Assembly: GCF_003991875.1 (NCBI RefSeq)
Contig: NZ_CP031423.1
Coordinates: 992,001-1,056,000 of the forward strand
From: Microbacterium lemovicicum
GTDB taxonomy: Bacteria > Actinomycetota > Actinomycetes > Actinomycetales > Microbacteriaceae
Reading direction: 5' to 3'
DNA: 64,000 nucleotides
In this document: positions 39,878 to 47,606 of the stretch, one piece after another
Layout: the number at the start of each line of letters is the position of its first letter
How positions within the stretch are numbered: the stretch's first letter is position 1
Program-made: the position numbers and the translations under genes
The notes under the pieces: model-generated
Seen by the model: only the letters and a program-made list of their open reading frames with translations
Told to the model about the DNA's origin: nothing
Database searches by the model: none

Positions 39878-40870
39878 TCACGCTCCCCACCGCAGGCCGG
39901 GCGTCACGACCGGCGCGTCCCAGAGGCGCAGCATCTCCTCGTCGGCTTTCACGATCGTGAGCGAGCACCCGGCCATGTCGAGGCTCGTGATGTAGTCGCC
40001 CACGAGCACGCGCTCCACCGAGACCCCGGCGGTCTCCAGCAGCGGCGCGATCTCGGCCCACATCACGTAGAGCTCGATCAGCGGCGTGCCGCCGAGACCC
40101 GACAGCAGCACGATGGTCGGACCCGTGGCATCCATGTCCGCCAGGATCGGGTCGACGAGCATCGAGGCGATCTCCTTCGCGGTGGCGAGCGGGCGGCGCT
40201 CGCGGCCGGGCTCTCCGTGGATGCCGACTCCGACCTCCATCTCGTCGTCCGGGAGCTCGAAGGTGGGCTTGCCCGCGGACGGCACGGTGCAGCTGGTCAG
40301 CGCGACCCCCATCGAGCGGCCGTTGCCCGACACCTTCTCGGCGAGGGCGAGCACCGCGTCGAGGTCGGCGCCCTCCTCGGCGAGGGCGCCGACGATCTTC
40401 TCCAGGATCACCGTCGTCCCCGTGCCGCGCCGACCGGCCGTCCACGTGGAGTCCTGCACCGCGACGTCGTCGGCGACCACGACCGTCTCGACGCGGATGC
40501 CCTCGCCCTGGGCGAGCTCGGCGGCCATCTCGAAGTTCAGGACGTCGCCGGTGTAGTTCTTCACGATGTGCAGCACGCCGGCGCCGGAGTCGACGGCCTG
40601 ATCGGCGGCGAGCATCTGGTCGGGTGTGGGGGAGGTGAACACCTCGCCCGCGCAGGCGGCGTCGAGCATGCCGCGGCCGACGAAGCCCCCGTGCATCGGC
40701 TCGTGACCCGAACCGCCGCCCGAGACGAGCGCCACCTTGCCGGCGCGGGTCGGCTCACCGCGCAGGATCACCCGGTTCTCGGTGTCGACGCGGACGTCGG
40801 GGTGGGCCGCCTGGATGCCGCGCAGCGCGTCGGCCAGCACATCGGCGGGGGAGTTGATGAGCTTCTTCAT
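39878..40870 (-). CDS. dhaK: Dihydroxyacetone kinase substrate-binding subunit
   Basis: DhaK binds dihydroxyacetone covalently through a histidine. Motifs are ALVSGGGSGHEPMHGGFVGRGMLDAACAGEVFTSPT, IVKNYTGDVLNFEMA, and GIHGEPGRER with the substrate histidine. It has 330 residues, normal. The ATG follows TGGAGGAATC. It is the first gene of dhaKLM. With GlpD the set covers both routes from glycerol or dihydroxyacetone to dihydroxyacetone phosphate, though no glycerol dehydrogenase is in the window. Confidence 0.96.
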   Translation of the reverse strand: MKKLINSPADVLADALRGIQAAHPDVRVDTENRVILRGEPTRAGKVALVSGGGSGHEPMHGGFVGRGMLDAACAGEVFTSPTPDQMLAADQAVDSGAGVLHIVKNYTGDVLNFEMAAELAQGEGIRVETVVVADDVAVQDSTWTAGRRGTGTTVILEKIVGALAEEGADLDAVLALAEKVSGNGRSMGVALTSCTVPSAGKPTFELPDDEMEVGVGIHGEPGRERRPLATAKEIASMLVDPILADMDATGPTIVLLSGLGGTPLIELYVMWAEIAPLLETAGVSVERVLVGDYITSLDMAGCSLTIVKADEEMLRLWDAPVVTPGLRWGA

Positions 40871-40905
40871 GATTCCTCCATGACGGCGTCGGTGCAGTCA
40901 GGGAG

Positions 40906-40934
40906 AATCTCCCGCGCGGAGGGGAGACTGTCAA
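40906..40934 (-). promoter_or_regulatory. Promoter of dhaKLM
   Basis: On the minus strand, -35 TTGACA (40934-40929), a 17-base spacer and -10 GAGATT (40911-40906). The -35 is perfect and the -10 is off by its first base. The start site would be near 40899, about 30 bases before the dhaK ATG. Confidence 0.5.
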
Positions 40935-40952
40935 GGGCGCGCGACGGCGCGC

Positions 40953-41741
40953 TCAGCGACGCTCGTGCGGCAGGACCTGCTTGATGCGCTCGATGGGGTT
41001 CGCGGCGGGGACCTCGTTGTAGGCGCCGGCGAGCTCTTGGCCGGACAGTGCATGGATCGCGGCCATGATCTCGTCGGTGGCGCCGCGGCGCGCGCGGCCG
41101 GAGGTGGCGGGACCGTGCGGAGAGAGGTCGAGCGGCTGGCCGAAGCGGACGGTGATGCGCTCACTCGTCGAGGGCACCTTCGCGCCGACGGGCATGACCT
41201 TGTCGGTGCCGATGAGGCCGACCGGGACCACGGGCGCGCCGGTCTGCAGGGCGAGGAAGGCGACGCCCGTGCGGCCCTTGTAGAGGCGGCCGTCGAGGGA
41301 CCGCGTGCCCTCGGGATAGAGCGCGACGGTGCGCCCTTCCTCGAGGAGACGGCGCTGCTGGTCGAGCGCGTCGAGGGCGGCCTGCCCGGCGCCGCGCTCC
41401 ACGGGGATGGCGCCGATCGCCGTGAAGAACTCTCGTGATGCCCAGCCCTTCGCGCCCGACCCGTCGAAGTAGCTCGACTTGGCCAGGAAGTGCACGGGAC
41501 GCGGGGCGGCGACGGGGATGGCGATGGAGTCGATGAACGACAGGTGGTTGCTCGCGAAGATCACCGGGCCGGTCTTGGGCACCAGTGCGCGGCCCTCCAC
41601 CTTGGGGCGGTAGACCAGCCGGGCCAGGGGCGTGATGATGAACCGGCCCAGGAAATAAGTGGCGCCCATCCGCGTGACCGGGGCCTCGTGATCGGTGTCG
41701 GGATCGGCCTCGCCGGGCGCGGCGGTCTCCTCGGATGTCAC
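40953..41741 (-). CDS. 1-acyl-sn-glycerol-3-phosphate acyltransferase (PlsC family)
   Basis: It acylates lysophosphatidic acid to phosphatidic acid at the membrane. The catalytic HX4D is SNHLSFIDS (His 66, Asp 71), and the substrate motif LYPEGTRS is at about 141-148; VVPVGLIGTD is the fourth block. It has 262 residues. I chose GTG at 41741 because a -10 (TACCCT) ends seven bases before it; the frame stays open further up to 41813 with no support. The N-terminal 20 residues are acidic. Confidence 0.9.
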   Translation of the reverse strand: MTSEETAAPGEADPDTDHEAPVTRMGATYFLGRFIITPLARLVYRPKVEGRALVPKTGPVIFASNHLSFIDSIAIPVAAPRPVHFLAKSSYFDGSGAKGWASREFFTAIGAIPVERGAGQAALDALDQQRRLLEEGRTVALYPEGTRSLDGRLYKGRTGVAFLALQTGAPVVPVGLIGTDKVMPVGAKVPSTSERITVRFGQPLDLSPHGPATSGRARRGATDEIMAAIHALSGQELAGAYNEVPAANPIERIKQVLPHERR

Positions 41742-41747
41742 CCGTCG

Positions 41748-41753
41748 AGGGTA
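41748..41753 (-). promoter_or_regulatory. -10 element for the plsC-type gene, leaderless
   Basis: TACCCT on the minus strand with six bases between it and the GTG at 41741. Confidence 0.45.
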
Positions 41754-41859
41754 CTCCCGAATGCATACCCGCCCTGGCATGGCCCGCGCTCCCAGGCAGG
41801 ACAGAGGAAGCATGGGGGAGGATGGGGCGTCCCCTTCTCCTCAGATTCTCGAGGTATCC

Positions 41860-42822
41860 GTGCGTCTTCGCCCACTTGCCACCCTGTCCATCGCCGCGGC
41901 CGCGGTCGTGCTGCTGGCCGGCTGCTCCGGCGCCGGCGGCGTCCCCGCAGACAGCGCGAGCCCCAGCGCCTCGGCCGCAGGAGACCTGTGCGCGGCCGCC
42001 GCCCCGTCGGGCGCGGCATCCGATGCGGTCACCGTCGACGGAGCCCCCGGCACGGAATCGACCGCCGGTTTCACGTTCCCGCTCGACATCCCCGAGCTGC
42101 AGCGCACCGTGGTGTCGGAAGGGTCCGGCGATCCCGTGCAGAGCGGACAGCTCATCTCCTACGCCCTCTCCGCCTTCAACGCCGACACCGGTGAGAAGCT
42201 CGGGGCGGTCGGCTACGCGGAGAGCGAGATCCTCCCCGCCCCGATCACCGCCGACAGCCCGCTCGGGCAGGTCATCGGCTGCGCCACGCCCGGCAGCCGC
42301 GTCGTCGCGACCTTCCCCGCGTCGGAGAACGGCCCCGGCGAGGTGTACGTGTTCGACTTCCTCGAGATCGTCCCCGACGCGGCGTGGGGCGAGCCGCAGA
42401 CTCCCGAGGCGGGCCTGCCGACCGTCACCCTCGCGGACGACGGCACACCCACCATCGAGGTGCCGAAGACCGATCCGCCCACGTCGACGGAGGTGTCGAC
42501 GCTGAAGAAGGGCGACGGCGCGGTCGTGGCGAGCGGCGATCAGGTGCTGATCCAGTTCCGCGGTGCGCGGTGGTCGTCCGGCGAGCTCTTCGACGGAGGC
42601 GACACGTGGGCCAGCGGCACGCCGTACACGGGCGCCACGACCGGTTTCGTCCCCGGGTTCACGAAGGCCCTGGAGGGCCAGACGGTCGGCTCGCAGGTGC
42701 TCGTCGTCATCACGCCGGCCGACGGCTACGGCGAGGGTGAGATCAACGACACGGACCTGAAGGGCGACACCCTGGTCTTCGTGATCGACATCCTCGGCGC
42801 TCAGCACCCGCAGGCCCAGTAA
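41860..42822 (+). CDS. FKBP-type peptidyl-prolyl isomerase lipoprotein, two FKBP-like domains
   Basis: The N-terminus is a lipoprotein signal: VRLRPLATLSIAAAAVVLLAGC with the lipobox LAGC and Cys 22. A linker rich in A and S follows. Residues about 75-180 look like a decayed FKBP domain (VVSEGSGDPVQSGQLISYALSAFN, then VIGCATPGSRVVATFP), and about 215-318 a full one (KKGDGAVVASGDQVLIQFRGARWSSGELFDGG, FVPGFTKALEGQTVGSQVLVVITPADGYGE). It should fold exported proteins outside the membrane. GTG at 41860 with GAGG upstream gives 320 residues. Confidence 0.88.
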   Translation: MRLRPLATLSIAAAAVVLLAGCSGAGGVPADSASPSASAAGDLCAAAAPSGAASDAVTVDGAPGTESTAGFTFPLDIPELQRTVVSEGSGDPVQSGQLISYALSAFNADTGEKLGAVGYAESEILPAPITADSPLGQVIGCATPGSRVVATFPASENGPGEVYVFDFLEIVPDAAWGEPQTPEAGLPTVTLADDGTPTIEVPKTDPPTSTEVSTLKKGDGAVVASGDQVLIQFRGARWSSGELFDGGDTWASGTPYTGATTGFVPGFTKALEGQTVGSQVLVVITPADGYGEGEINDTDLKGDTLVFVIDILGAQHPQAQ

Positions 42823-42858
42823 CACCGCAGCACTCCCCGGACGCGCCGCGTCCCGCCC

Positions 42859-42864
42859 TAGGCT
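42859..42864 (+). promoter_or_regulatory. -10 element for dxr, leaderless
   Basis: TAGGCT with six bases between it and the ATG at 42871. No -35 recognised. Confidence 0.5.
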
Positions 42865-42870
42865 GGCGGG

Positions 42871-43956
42871 ATGCGGCGCGTCCTCGTTCTCGGCTCCACC
42901 GGCTCCATCGGCACCCAGGCGCTGGACGTGATCCGCGCCAACCCGCACCGGTTCGAGGTGGTCGGCCTGTCGGCCGGCACCGACCGCGCGGGACTCGAGG
43001 CGCAGGCCGCGGAGTTCGGCGTCGAGGCGACGGCGCTCGGCGCCGTCGAGGCGGAGCAGCTCGTGCGCGACGTCGAGGCCGACGTCGTGCTGAACGGCAT
43101 CACGGGCTCGGTCGGACTCGGTCCGACCCTGGCGGCGCTCGAGCGCGGCCGCACGCTCGCGCTCGCGAACAAGGAGTCGCTGATCGTCGGCGGCGACCTC
43201 GTGCGCGTGCTGGCGGAGAAGGGGCAGATCGTCCCCGTCGACTCTGAGCACTCCGCGATCGCACAGGCTCTGCGCGCCGGCGAGCACAGCGAGGTGCGGC
43301 GGCTCGTGCTGACCGCTTCGGGCGGCCCGTTCCGGGGGCGCACCGCCGCCGAGCTTCGGGACGTCACCCCCGCGCAGGCGCTCGCCCACCCCACCTGGGA
43401 CATGGGCCGGGTGGTGACCACGAACTCGGCGACGCTGGTGAACAAGGGCCTCGAGGTGATCGAGGCGCACCTGCTGTTCGACGTCGACTACGACGACATC
43501 GACGTCGTCGTGCACCCGCAGTCGATCGTGCACTCGATGGTCGAATTCGTCGACGGCTCCACGATCGCGCAGGCCTCTCCGCCCGACATGCGCCTCCCGA
43601 TCTCGCTCGGCCTCGACTGGCCGCAGCGCGTGGGCGGCGTCGGCCGTCCGCTGGACTGGACCGTCGCGACGTCGTGGACGTTCGAGCCCCTCGACGACGA
43701 GGCGTTCCCCGCCGTCCGTCTCGCCAAGCGCGTGGGCCGGGCCGGTGGCACATATCCCGCCGTCTTCAACGCGGCCAACGAGCAGGCGGTCGACGCCTTC
43801 CACGACGGCCGGCTGAGCTTTCCGGGCATCCTCGACACCATCGACCGGGTCGTCGACGCGCACGAGGCGCCCGGCGCCCTCACCCGCGAGAGCCTGGCCG
43901 AAGCCGAGCGCTGGGCGCGCGAGACCGCCGATCGCGCGATCGCCGCGGCAGCCTGA
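42871..43956 (+). CDS. dxr: 1-deoxy-D-xylulose-5-phosphate reductoisomerase
   Basis: The second enzyme of the MEP isoprenoid pathway, making 2-C-methyl-D-erythritol 4-phosphate. The NADPH motif [19 protein letters not shown] starts the protein. [41 protein letters not shown] and [12 protein letters not shown] follow. It has 361 residues, slightly short. It probably has no 5' leader. In mycobacteria rip1 and ispG come directly after it; here they are on the same strand but separated. Confidence 0.96.
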   Translation: MRRVLVLGSTGSIGTQALDVIRANPHRFEVVGLSAGTDRAGLEAQAAEFGVEATALGAVEAEQLVRDVEADVVLNGITGSVGLGPTLAALERGRTLALANKESLIVGGDLVRVLAEKGQIVPVDSEHSAIAQALRAGEHSEVRRLVLTASGGPFRGRTAAELRDVTPAQALAHPTWDMGRVVTTNSATLVNKGLEVIEAHLLFDVDYDDIDVVVHPQSIVHSMVEFVDGSTIAQASPPDMRLPISLGLDWPQRVGGVGRPLDWTVATSWTFEPLDDEAFPAVRLAKRVGRAGGTYPAVFNAANEQAVDAFHDGRLSFPGILDTIDRVVDAHEAPGALTRESLAEAERWARETADRAIAAAA

Positions 43957-44007
43957 GGCCGAGCCTGAGCCCGAGGTCGGTCACCGGCTGATCACCGCGA
44001 CCGGGCG

Positions 44008-45678
44008 TCAGGGGAACGCGGGCCGCAGCGGGTCGGAGTCGGGCGTCTCGTCGTCGGGGTACGGCACCGGCCAGTGGGAGTCGGGCACGTCCCATCCGGC
44101 GTCGCGCAGCGCGCGCCGGGAGAGCTCGCGCGCGGAGTAGGGCGTGCGCACGCCGCGGATGTCGCGGTAATCCTGGTGCCCGGGGCCGGCCCAGAGGATG
44201 GCGTCGCCCTCGCCGACGAGACGGATCGCCTCGACGATCGCGCGCTCGGGCGGCGAGTACTCGTGGATCTCGGCGTCGGGACGTGCCCTGCGCGCCCCCT
44301 CGATGAGGGTCGCGCGGATGGAATCGGGGTCTTCGAAGCGCGGATGGTGGTCGGTGATGACGAGGATGTCGCTGCCGAGCACGCTGGTGCGGCCCATGTC
44401 GTGTCGCTTCGTGGCATCCCGGTCGCCGTCGGCGCCGACGAGCATGACGACCGTGCCCGGCGTGACGCGCCGCACGGCGGCCAGCGTCTTCTCGAAGGCG
44501 TCGGGGGAGTGGCCGAAGTCGACGTACACCGCCGGGCCGTGCTCTCCCGAGACGAGCTGGATGCGTCCCGGCAGGTAGGCGTCGATGCGGCCCGTGCCGC
44601 CGGCCGACGCATCCAGCGCACCGCGCAGACGGTCCCAGGAGTAGCCGCCCTCGAGCAGCATGACGATCGCGAGGCCCGCGTTGGCGGCCATGTGGCGGCC
44701 GATGACCGGCACGACGGTGGTGAGGGTGCGTCCGTCGGTCGAGGTGAGCGTGAACTCCGTGCCCGCCGGCCGCTCCGCGAGGATCCGCACGGTCCAGTCG
44801 GCGGATGCCGCGGCCTCCGGATCATCGGCGATGTCGGGTGTGCCCACCGTGACGAAGGGCACCTCGCACCGGGCCGCGACCTCGGCGCCCGGGGCGGAGT
44901 CGAGGCAGATGACGGCCGTCCGCGCGCGGTCGGGCCGGAAGAGGGGGAGCTTGGCCTCAAAGTACTCGCGCATGTCGGCGTAGTCGTCGAGGTGGTCGTG
45001 GCTGAGGTTCGTGAAGCCGGCGACGTCGAAGACGAGGCCGTCGACGCGGCGGCGGCTGAGGGCCTGTGCGCTGACCTCCACGGCGACGGCCTCGACCCCG
45101 CGCTCGCGCATGAGGGCGAGGAGGGCGTGCATCTCGGACGCCTCGGGCGTGGTCAGACGCGAGACGATGACCTCGCCGGCGATGTGGCGCTCTGCGGTCG
45201 AGGACAGGCCGCTGGTGACGCCGAGCTGGCCGAGGATGCCTTCGAGGAGATGCGACACGCTCGTCTTGCCGTTGGTGCCGGTGGTGGCGAACAGCAGGGG
45301 CAGGTCGTCGTCGGCACCGGTGCCGTACACCCACGCCGAGAGGGCACCGAGCATGCCGCGGGGGTCGTCGACCACGAGGATCGGCAGTCCGGCGTCGGCG
45401 GCCAGCGCTGCGCCGTCGTCGTCGGTGAGCACCGCGACGGCGCCCTTCTCGGCGGCCGTCGCGGCGAATTCGGCGCCGTGCCTGTTGGCACCGCGGATGG
45501 CCACGAAGACCTCGCCCGCGCGCAGGTCGGCGGTCGCCAGCGTGATGCCCGAGACGAGACGTCCCGTCGTGTCGCCGCGCACCTCGCGGGCGAAGCGCTC
45601 GGCGAGATCTGCGAGTGCTCTCGTCGGCGGGCTGTCGGGCCGGAGCACCGGGGGCAGGCGGGAAGCAGCGTTGTCCAT
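44008..45678 (-). CDS. MurE-like Mur ligase (UDP-MurNAc-tripeptide synthetase family)
   Basis: Mur ligases add an amino acid to a UDP-MurNAc peptide with ATP. The P-loop is TGTNGKTS (133-140), with TTPEASEMHALLALM, the NLSHDHLDDYADMREYFEAKLPLF block and its carbamylated lysine, and WAGPGHQDYRDIRG. Several positions differ from standard MurE. DHHPRFED (443-450) replaces DNPR. EVSAQAL replaces EVSSHAL. DFGHSPDAFEK replaces DYAHTPDALEK, and VGADGDRDATKR replaces GCGGDRDKGKR. It has 556 residues, 50 to 60 more than E. coli MurE, and lies outside any division gene cluster. It may be a paralogue with a different amino acid or acceptor. Confidence 0.8.
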   Translation of the reverse strand: MDNAASRLPPVLRPDSPPTRALADLAERFAREVRGDTTGRLVSGITLATADLRAGEVFVAIRGANRHGAEFAATAAEKGAVAVLTDDDGAALAADAGLPILVVDDPRGMLGALSAWVYGTGADDDLPLLFATTGTNGKTSVSHLLEGILGQLGVTSGLSSTAERHIAGEVIVSRLTTPEASEMHALLALMRERGVEAVAVEVSAQALSRRRVDGLVFDVAGFTNLSHDHLDDYADMREYFEAKLPLFRPDRARTAVICLDSAPGAEVAARCEVPFVTVGTPDIADDPEAAASADWTVRILAERPAGTEFTLTSTDGRTLTTVVPVIGRHMAANAGLAIVMLLEGGYSWDRLRGALDASAGGTGRIDAYLPGRIQLVSGEHGPAVYVDFGHSPDAFEKTLAAVRRVTPGTVVMLVGADGDRDATKRHDMGRTSVLGSDILVITDHHPRFEDPDSIRATLIEGARRARPDAEIHEYSPPERAIVEAIRLVGEGDAILWAGPGHQDYRDIRGVRTPYSARELSRRALRDAGWDVPDSHWPVPYPDDETPDSDPLRPAFP

Positions 45679-45781
45679 GGCCTGACAAGTCTCTCATCCG
45701 CGGGCCGGGCGCCCGGGAGGCGGGCTCCGTCGCGCCTCGGGGCGGCACGCCGTGCACGGCCGTTTCAAAGACAGCGGCGGG

Positions 45782-45787
45782 TACGGT
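45782..45787 (+). promoter_or_regulatory. -10 element for the site-2 protease, leaderless
   Basis: TACGGT with six bases between it and the GTG at 45794. Confidence 0.45.
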
Positions 45788-45793
45788 GAATCC

Positions 45794-47146
45794 GTGACCG
45801 TCCTCGCCTTCGTGATCGGCATCGTCCTCCTGGTCGTGGGGCTCGCGGTGTCCATCGCGCTGCACGAGATCGGCCACCTCGTGCCGGCCAAGAAGTTCGG
45901 CGTGCACGTGGGCCAGTACATGGTCGGCTTCGGTCCGACGCTCTTCTCGCGCACCGTCGGCGAGACCCAGTACGGCATCAAGGCGTTCCCGCTCGGCGGC
46001 TACATCTCCATGTCGGGCATGTACCCGCCGTCCCCCGCGGAGCGCGAGGCGCAGGCAGCGGGCACCGCCGCCCCCGCCGCTCGTGCCTCCGGGCGCTTCT
46101 TCGCCGCCATGGTGCAGGACGCGCGTCTGGCCAACGAGGAGACGCTGATCGCCGGGCGCGACCGCGTCTTCTACCTGCTGCCGGTCTGGAAGCGCGTCGT
46201 CATCATGCTCGGCGGGCCGCTGATGAACCTCCTGCTCGCCATCGTGCTGTTCGCCATCCTGTTCAGTGGCATCGGCGTGCAGACCGCCTCGACCACCGTC
46301 GCCTCCATCACCCAGTGCGTCCTGCCGGCCGACACGACCCAGACCGCGTGCGAGCCCGGCGACCCGGCGACGCCGGCCGCCGAGGCGGGGTTCGCGCCGG
46401 GCGACACGATCCGGTCGATCGACGGCACGGCGGTCTCGACGTTCGACGAGACGTCCGCCATCATCCAGGCGAACCCCGGCCGTGCGCTGGACGTCGTGAT
46501 CACGCGCGACGGCGCCGACCAGACCCTGACCCTCACCCCCGTGCTCGCCGAGCGTCCCGTCTACGACGAGAACGACAACCCCGTGACGGATGCCGCGGGC
46601 ACGCCCGTCACGCAGGACGTCGGCTTCGCCGGGATCGGTCCCGCCTCCGTGCTGACGCCGCAGCCGATCTGGGCGGGGCCGCAGGCCGCGGTCGAGAACG
46701 TCGGCGCGGTGTTCGGCATCATCGCGCAGCTGCCGGTGAAGGTCTACCAGACCGCTGAATCCCTGTTCACGGGGGCGGACCGCGATCCGAACGGTCCGCT
46801 CAGCGTCGTGGGCGTGGGCGTCATCGCGGGCGACGTCGCGGCGTCGGAGTCTCCCATCCTCAACCGCGTGGCGGGGTTCCTCGGTCTCCTGGCGTCGCTC
46901 AACATCGCGCTGTTCGCCTTCAACCTCATCCCGCTGCTGCCGCTGGACGGCGGTCATGTGGTCGTGGCGCTCTGGGGCGGCCTCAAGAACGTGTGGGCGA
47001 AGCTGCGCCACCGGCCGCCGCCGCCTCCGGTCGACGCGACCCGCCTCGTGCCGCTCACTTTCATCGTGGTCATCCTGCTGGTGGTGATGGGCGGCATCCT
47101 GATCGTCGCCGACCTGATCAACCCGGTGTCGATCTTCGGACCGTAG
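45794..47146 (+). CDS. rip1: Site-2 membrane metalloprotease (Rip1/RseP)
   Basis: It cuts anti-sigma factors and similar proteins inside the membrane. The zinc site HEIGH is at residues 24-28, with the second metal ligand in LLPLDGGHVV (Asp 385). A PDZ domain lies between (AAEAGFAPGDTIRSIDGTAVSTFDETSAIIQ). Four membrane helices are seen. GTG at 45794 fits the -10 at 45782, giving 450 residues; the longer frame from 45752 would start upstream of the promoter. It is divergent from the MurE-like gene. Its targets here are unknown, though two ECF sigma factors lie nearby. Confidence 0.92.
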   Translation: MTVLAFVIGIVLLVVGLAVSIALHEIGHLVPAKKFGVHVGQYMVGFGPTLFSRTVGETQYGIKAFPLGGYISMSGMYPPSPAEREAQAAGTAAPAARASGRFFAAMVQDARLANEETLIAGRDRVFYLLPVWKRVVIMLGGPLMNLLLAIVLFAILFSGIGVQTASTTVASITQCVLPADTTQTACEPGDPATPAAEAGFAPGDTIRSIDGTAVSTFDETSAIIQANPGRALDVVITRDGADQTLTLTPVLAERPVYDENDNPVTDAAGTPVTQDVGFAGIGPASVLTPQPIWAGPQAAVENVGAVFGIIAQLPVKVYQTAESLFTGADRDPNGPLSVVGVGVIAGDVAASESPILNRVAGFLGLLASLNIALFAFNLIPLLPLDGGHVVVALWGGLKNVWAKLRHRPPPPPVDATRLVPLTFIVVILLVVMGGILIVADLINPVSIFGP

Positions 47147-47172
47147 CGCCCGCGCGATCTTTTCCCGGCACC

Positions 47173-47198
47173 TGTCGATATCGGGGTTGCCCGTTCGC
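47173..47198 (+). promoter_or_regulatory. Possible ECF42-dependent promoter
   Basis: TGTCGA at 47173-47178 with CGTTC at 47192-47196 in the 91-base gap before the DGPF gene. From memory, ECF42 sigma factors recognise TGTCGA at -35 and a CGA/CGT-type -10. The 13-base gap is shorter than the usual 16, so the -10 half is uncertain. Confidence 0.4.
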
Positions 47199-47237
47199 TG
47201 AGGGGATGAAACTGTTCCCTCAACGGAAGGACCCCTC

Positions 47238-47606
47238 ATGAAGTACGTCATCATGTTCACCTCCGACCCCGCGCTCGACGCGCAGACGCCCCCGGAGGCG
47301 ATCAGCGAGGAGTATGCCGCCGTCTACCGGTGGTTCCAGCAGCACGACGACCAGATCAGCGACGGGGGCGCCGAGCTCCAGCCCGTCGAGACCGCCACGA
47401 CGGTGCGCCACGGCGGCGACGGCGTCGTGGTCGTCGACGGCCCGTTCTCCGAGGCGAAGGAGGTCATCGGCGGCTTCAGCGTGCTGGACGTGCCCGATCT
47501 CGACGCCGCCATCGCGGTCGTCCGGGAGTGGCCCATGCTCCGCCGCCCCGGCACGTCCGTGGAGATCCGCCCCATGGTGACCGACTACTCGCAGTTCGAG
47601 TCGTGA
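47238..47606 (+). CDS. DGPF (YCII-related) domain protein
   Basis: A 122-residue protein of the YCII-related superfamily: MKYVIMFTSDPALDAQTPPE, the naming motif VVVDGPFSEAKEVIGGFSVLDVPDLDAAIAVV, and a C-terminal VEIRPM. Its chemistry is not settled. DGPF proteins are the standard neighbours of ECF42 sigma factors and are their regulon members. The ATG follows GGAAGGA. Its stop is overlapped by the sigma factor start. Confidence 0.92.
   Translation: MKYVIMFTSDPALDAQTPPEAISEEYAAVYRWFQQHDDQISDGGAELQPVETATTVRHGGDGVVVVDGPFSEAKEVIGGFSVLDVPDLDAAIAVVREWPMLRRPGTSVEIRPMVTDYSQFES

Noticed and set aside
40953..41813. Longer start for the plsC-type protein at 41813
   Set aside because: The extra 24 residues have no conserved character and a -10 element lies inside that stretch, seven bases from the GTG at 41741.
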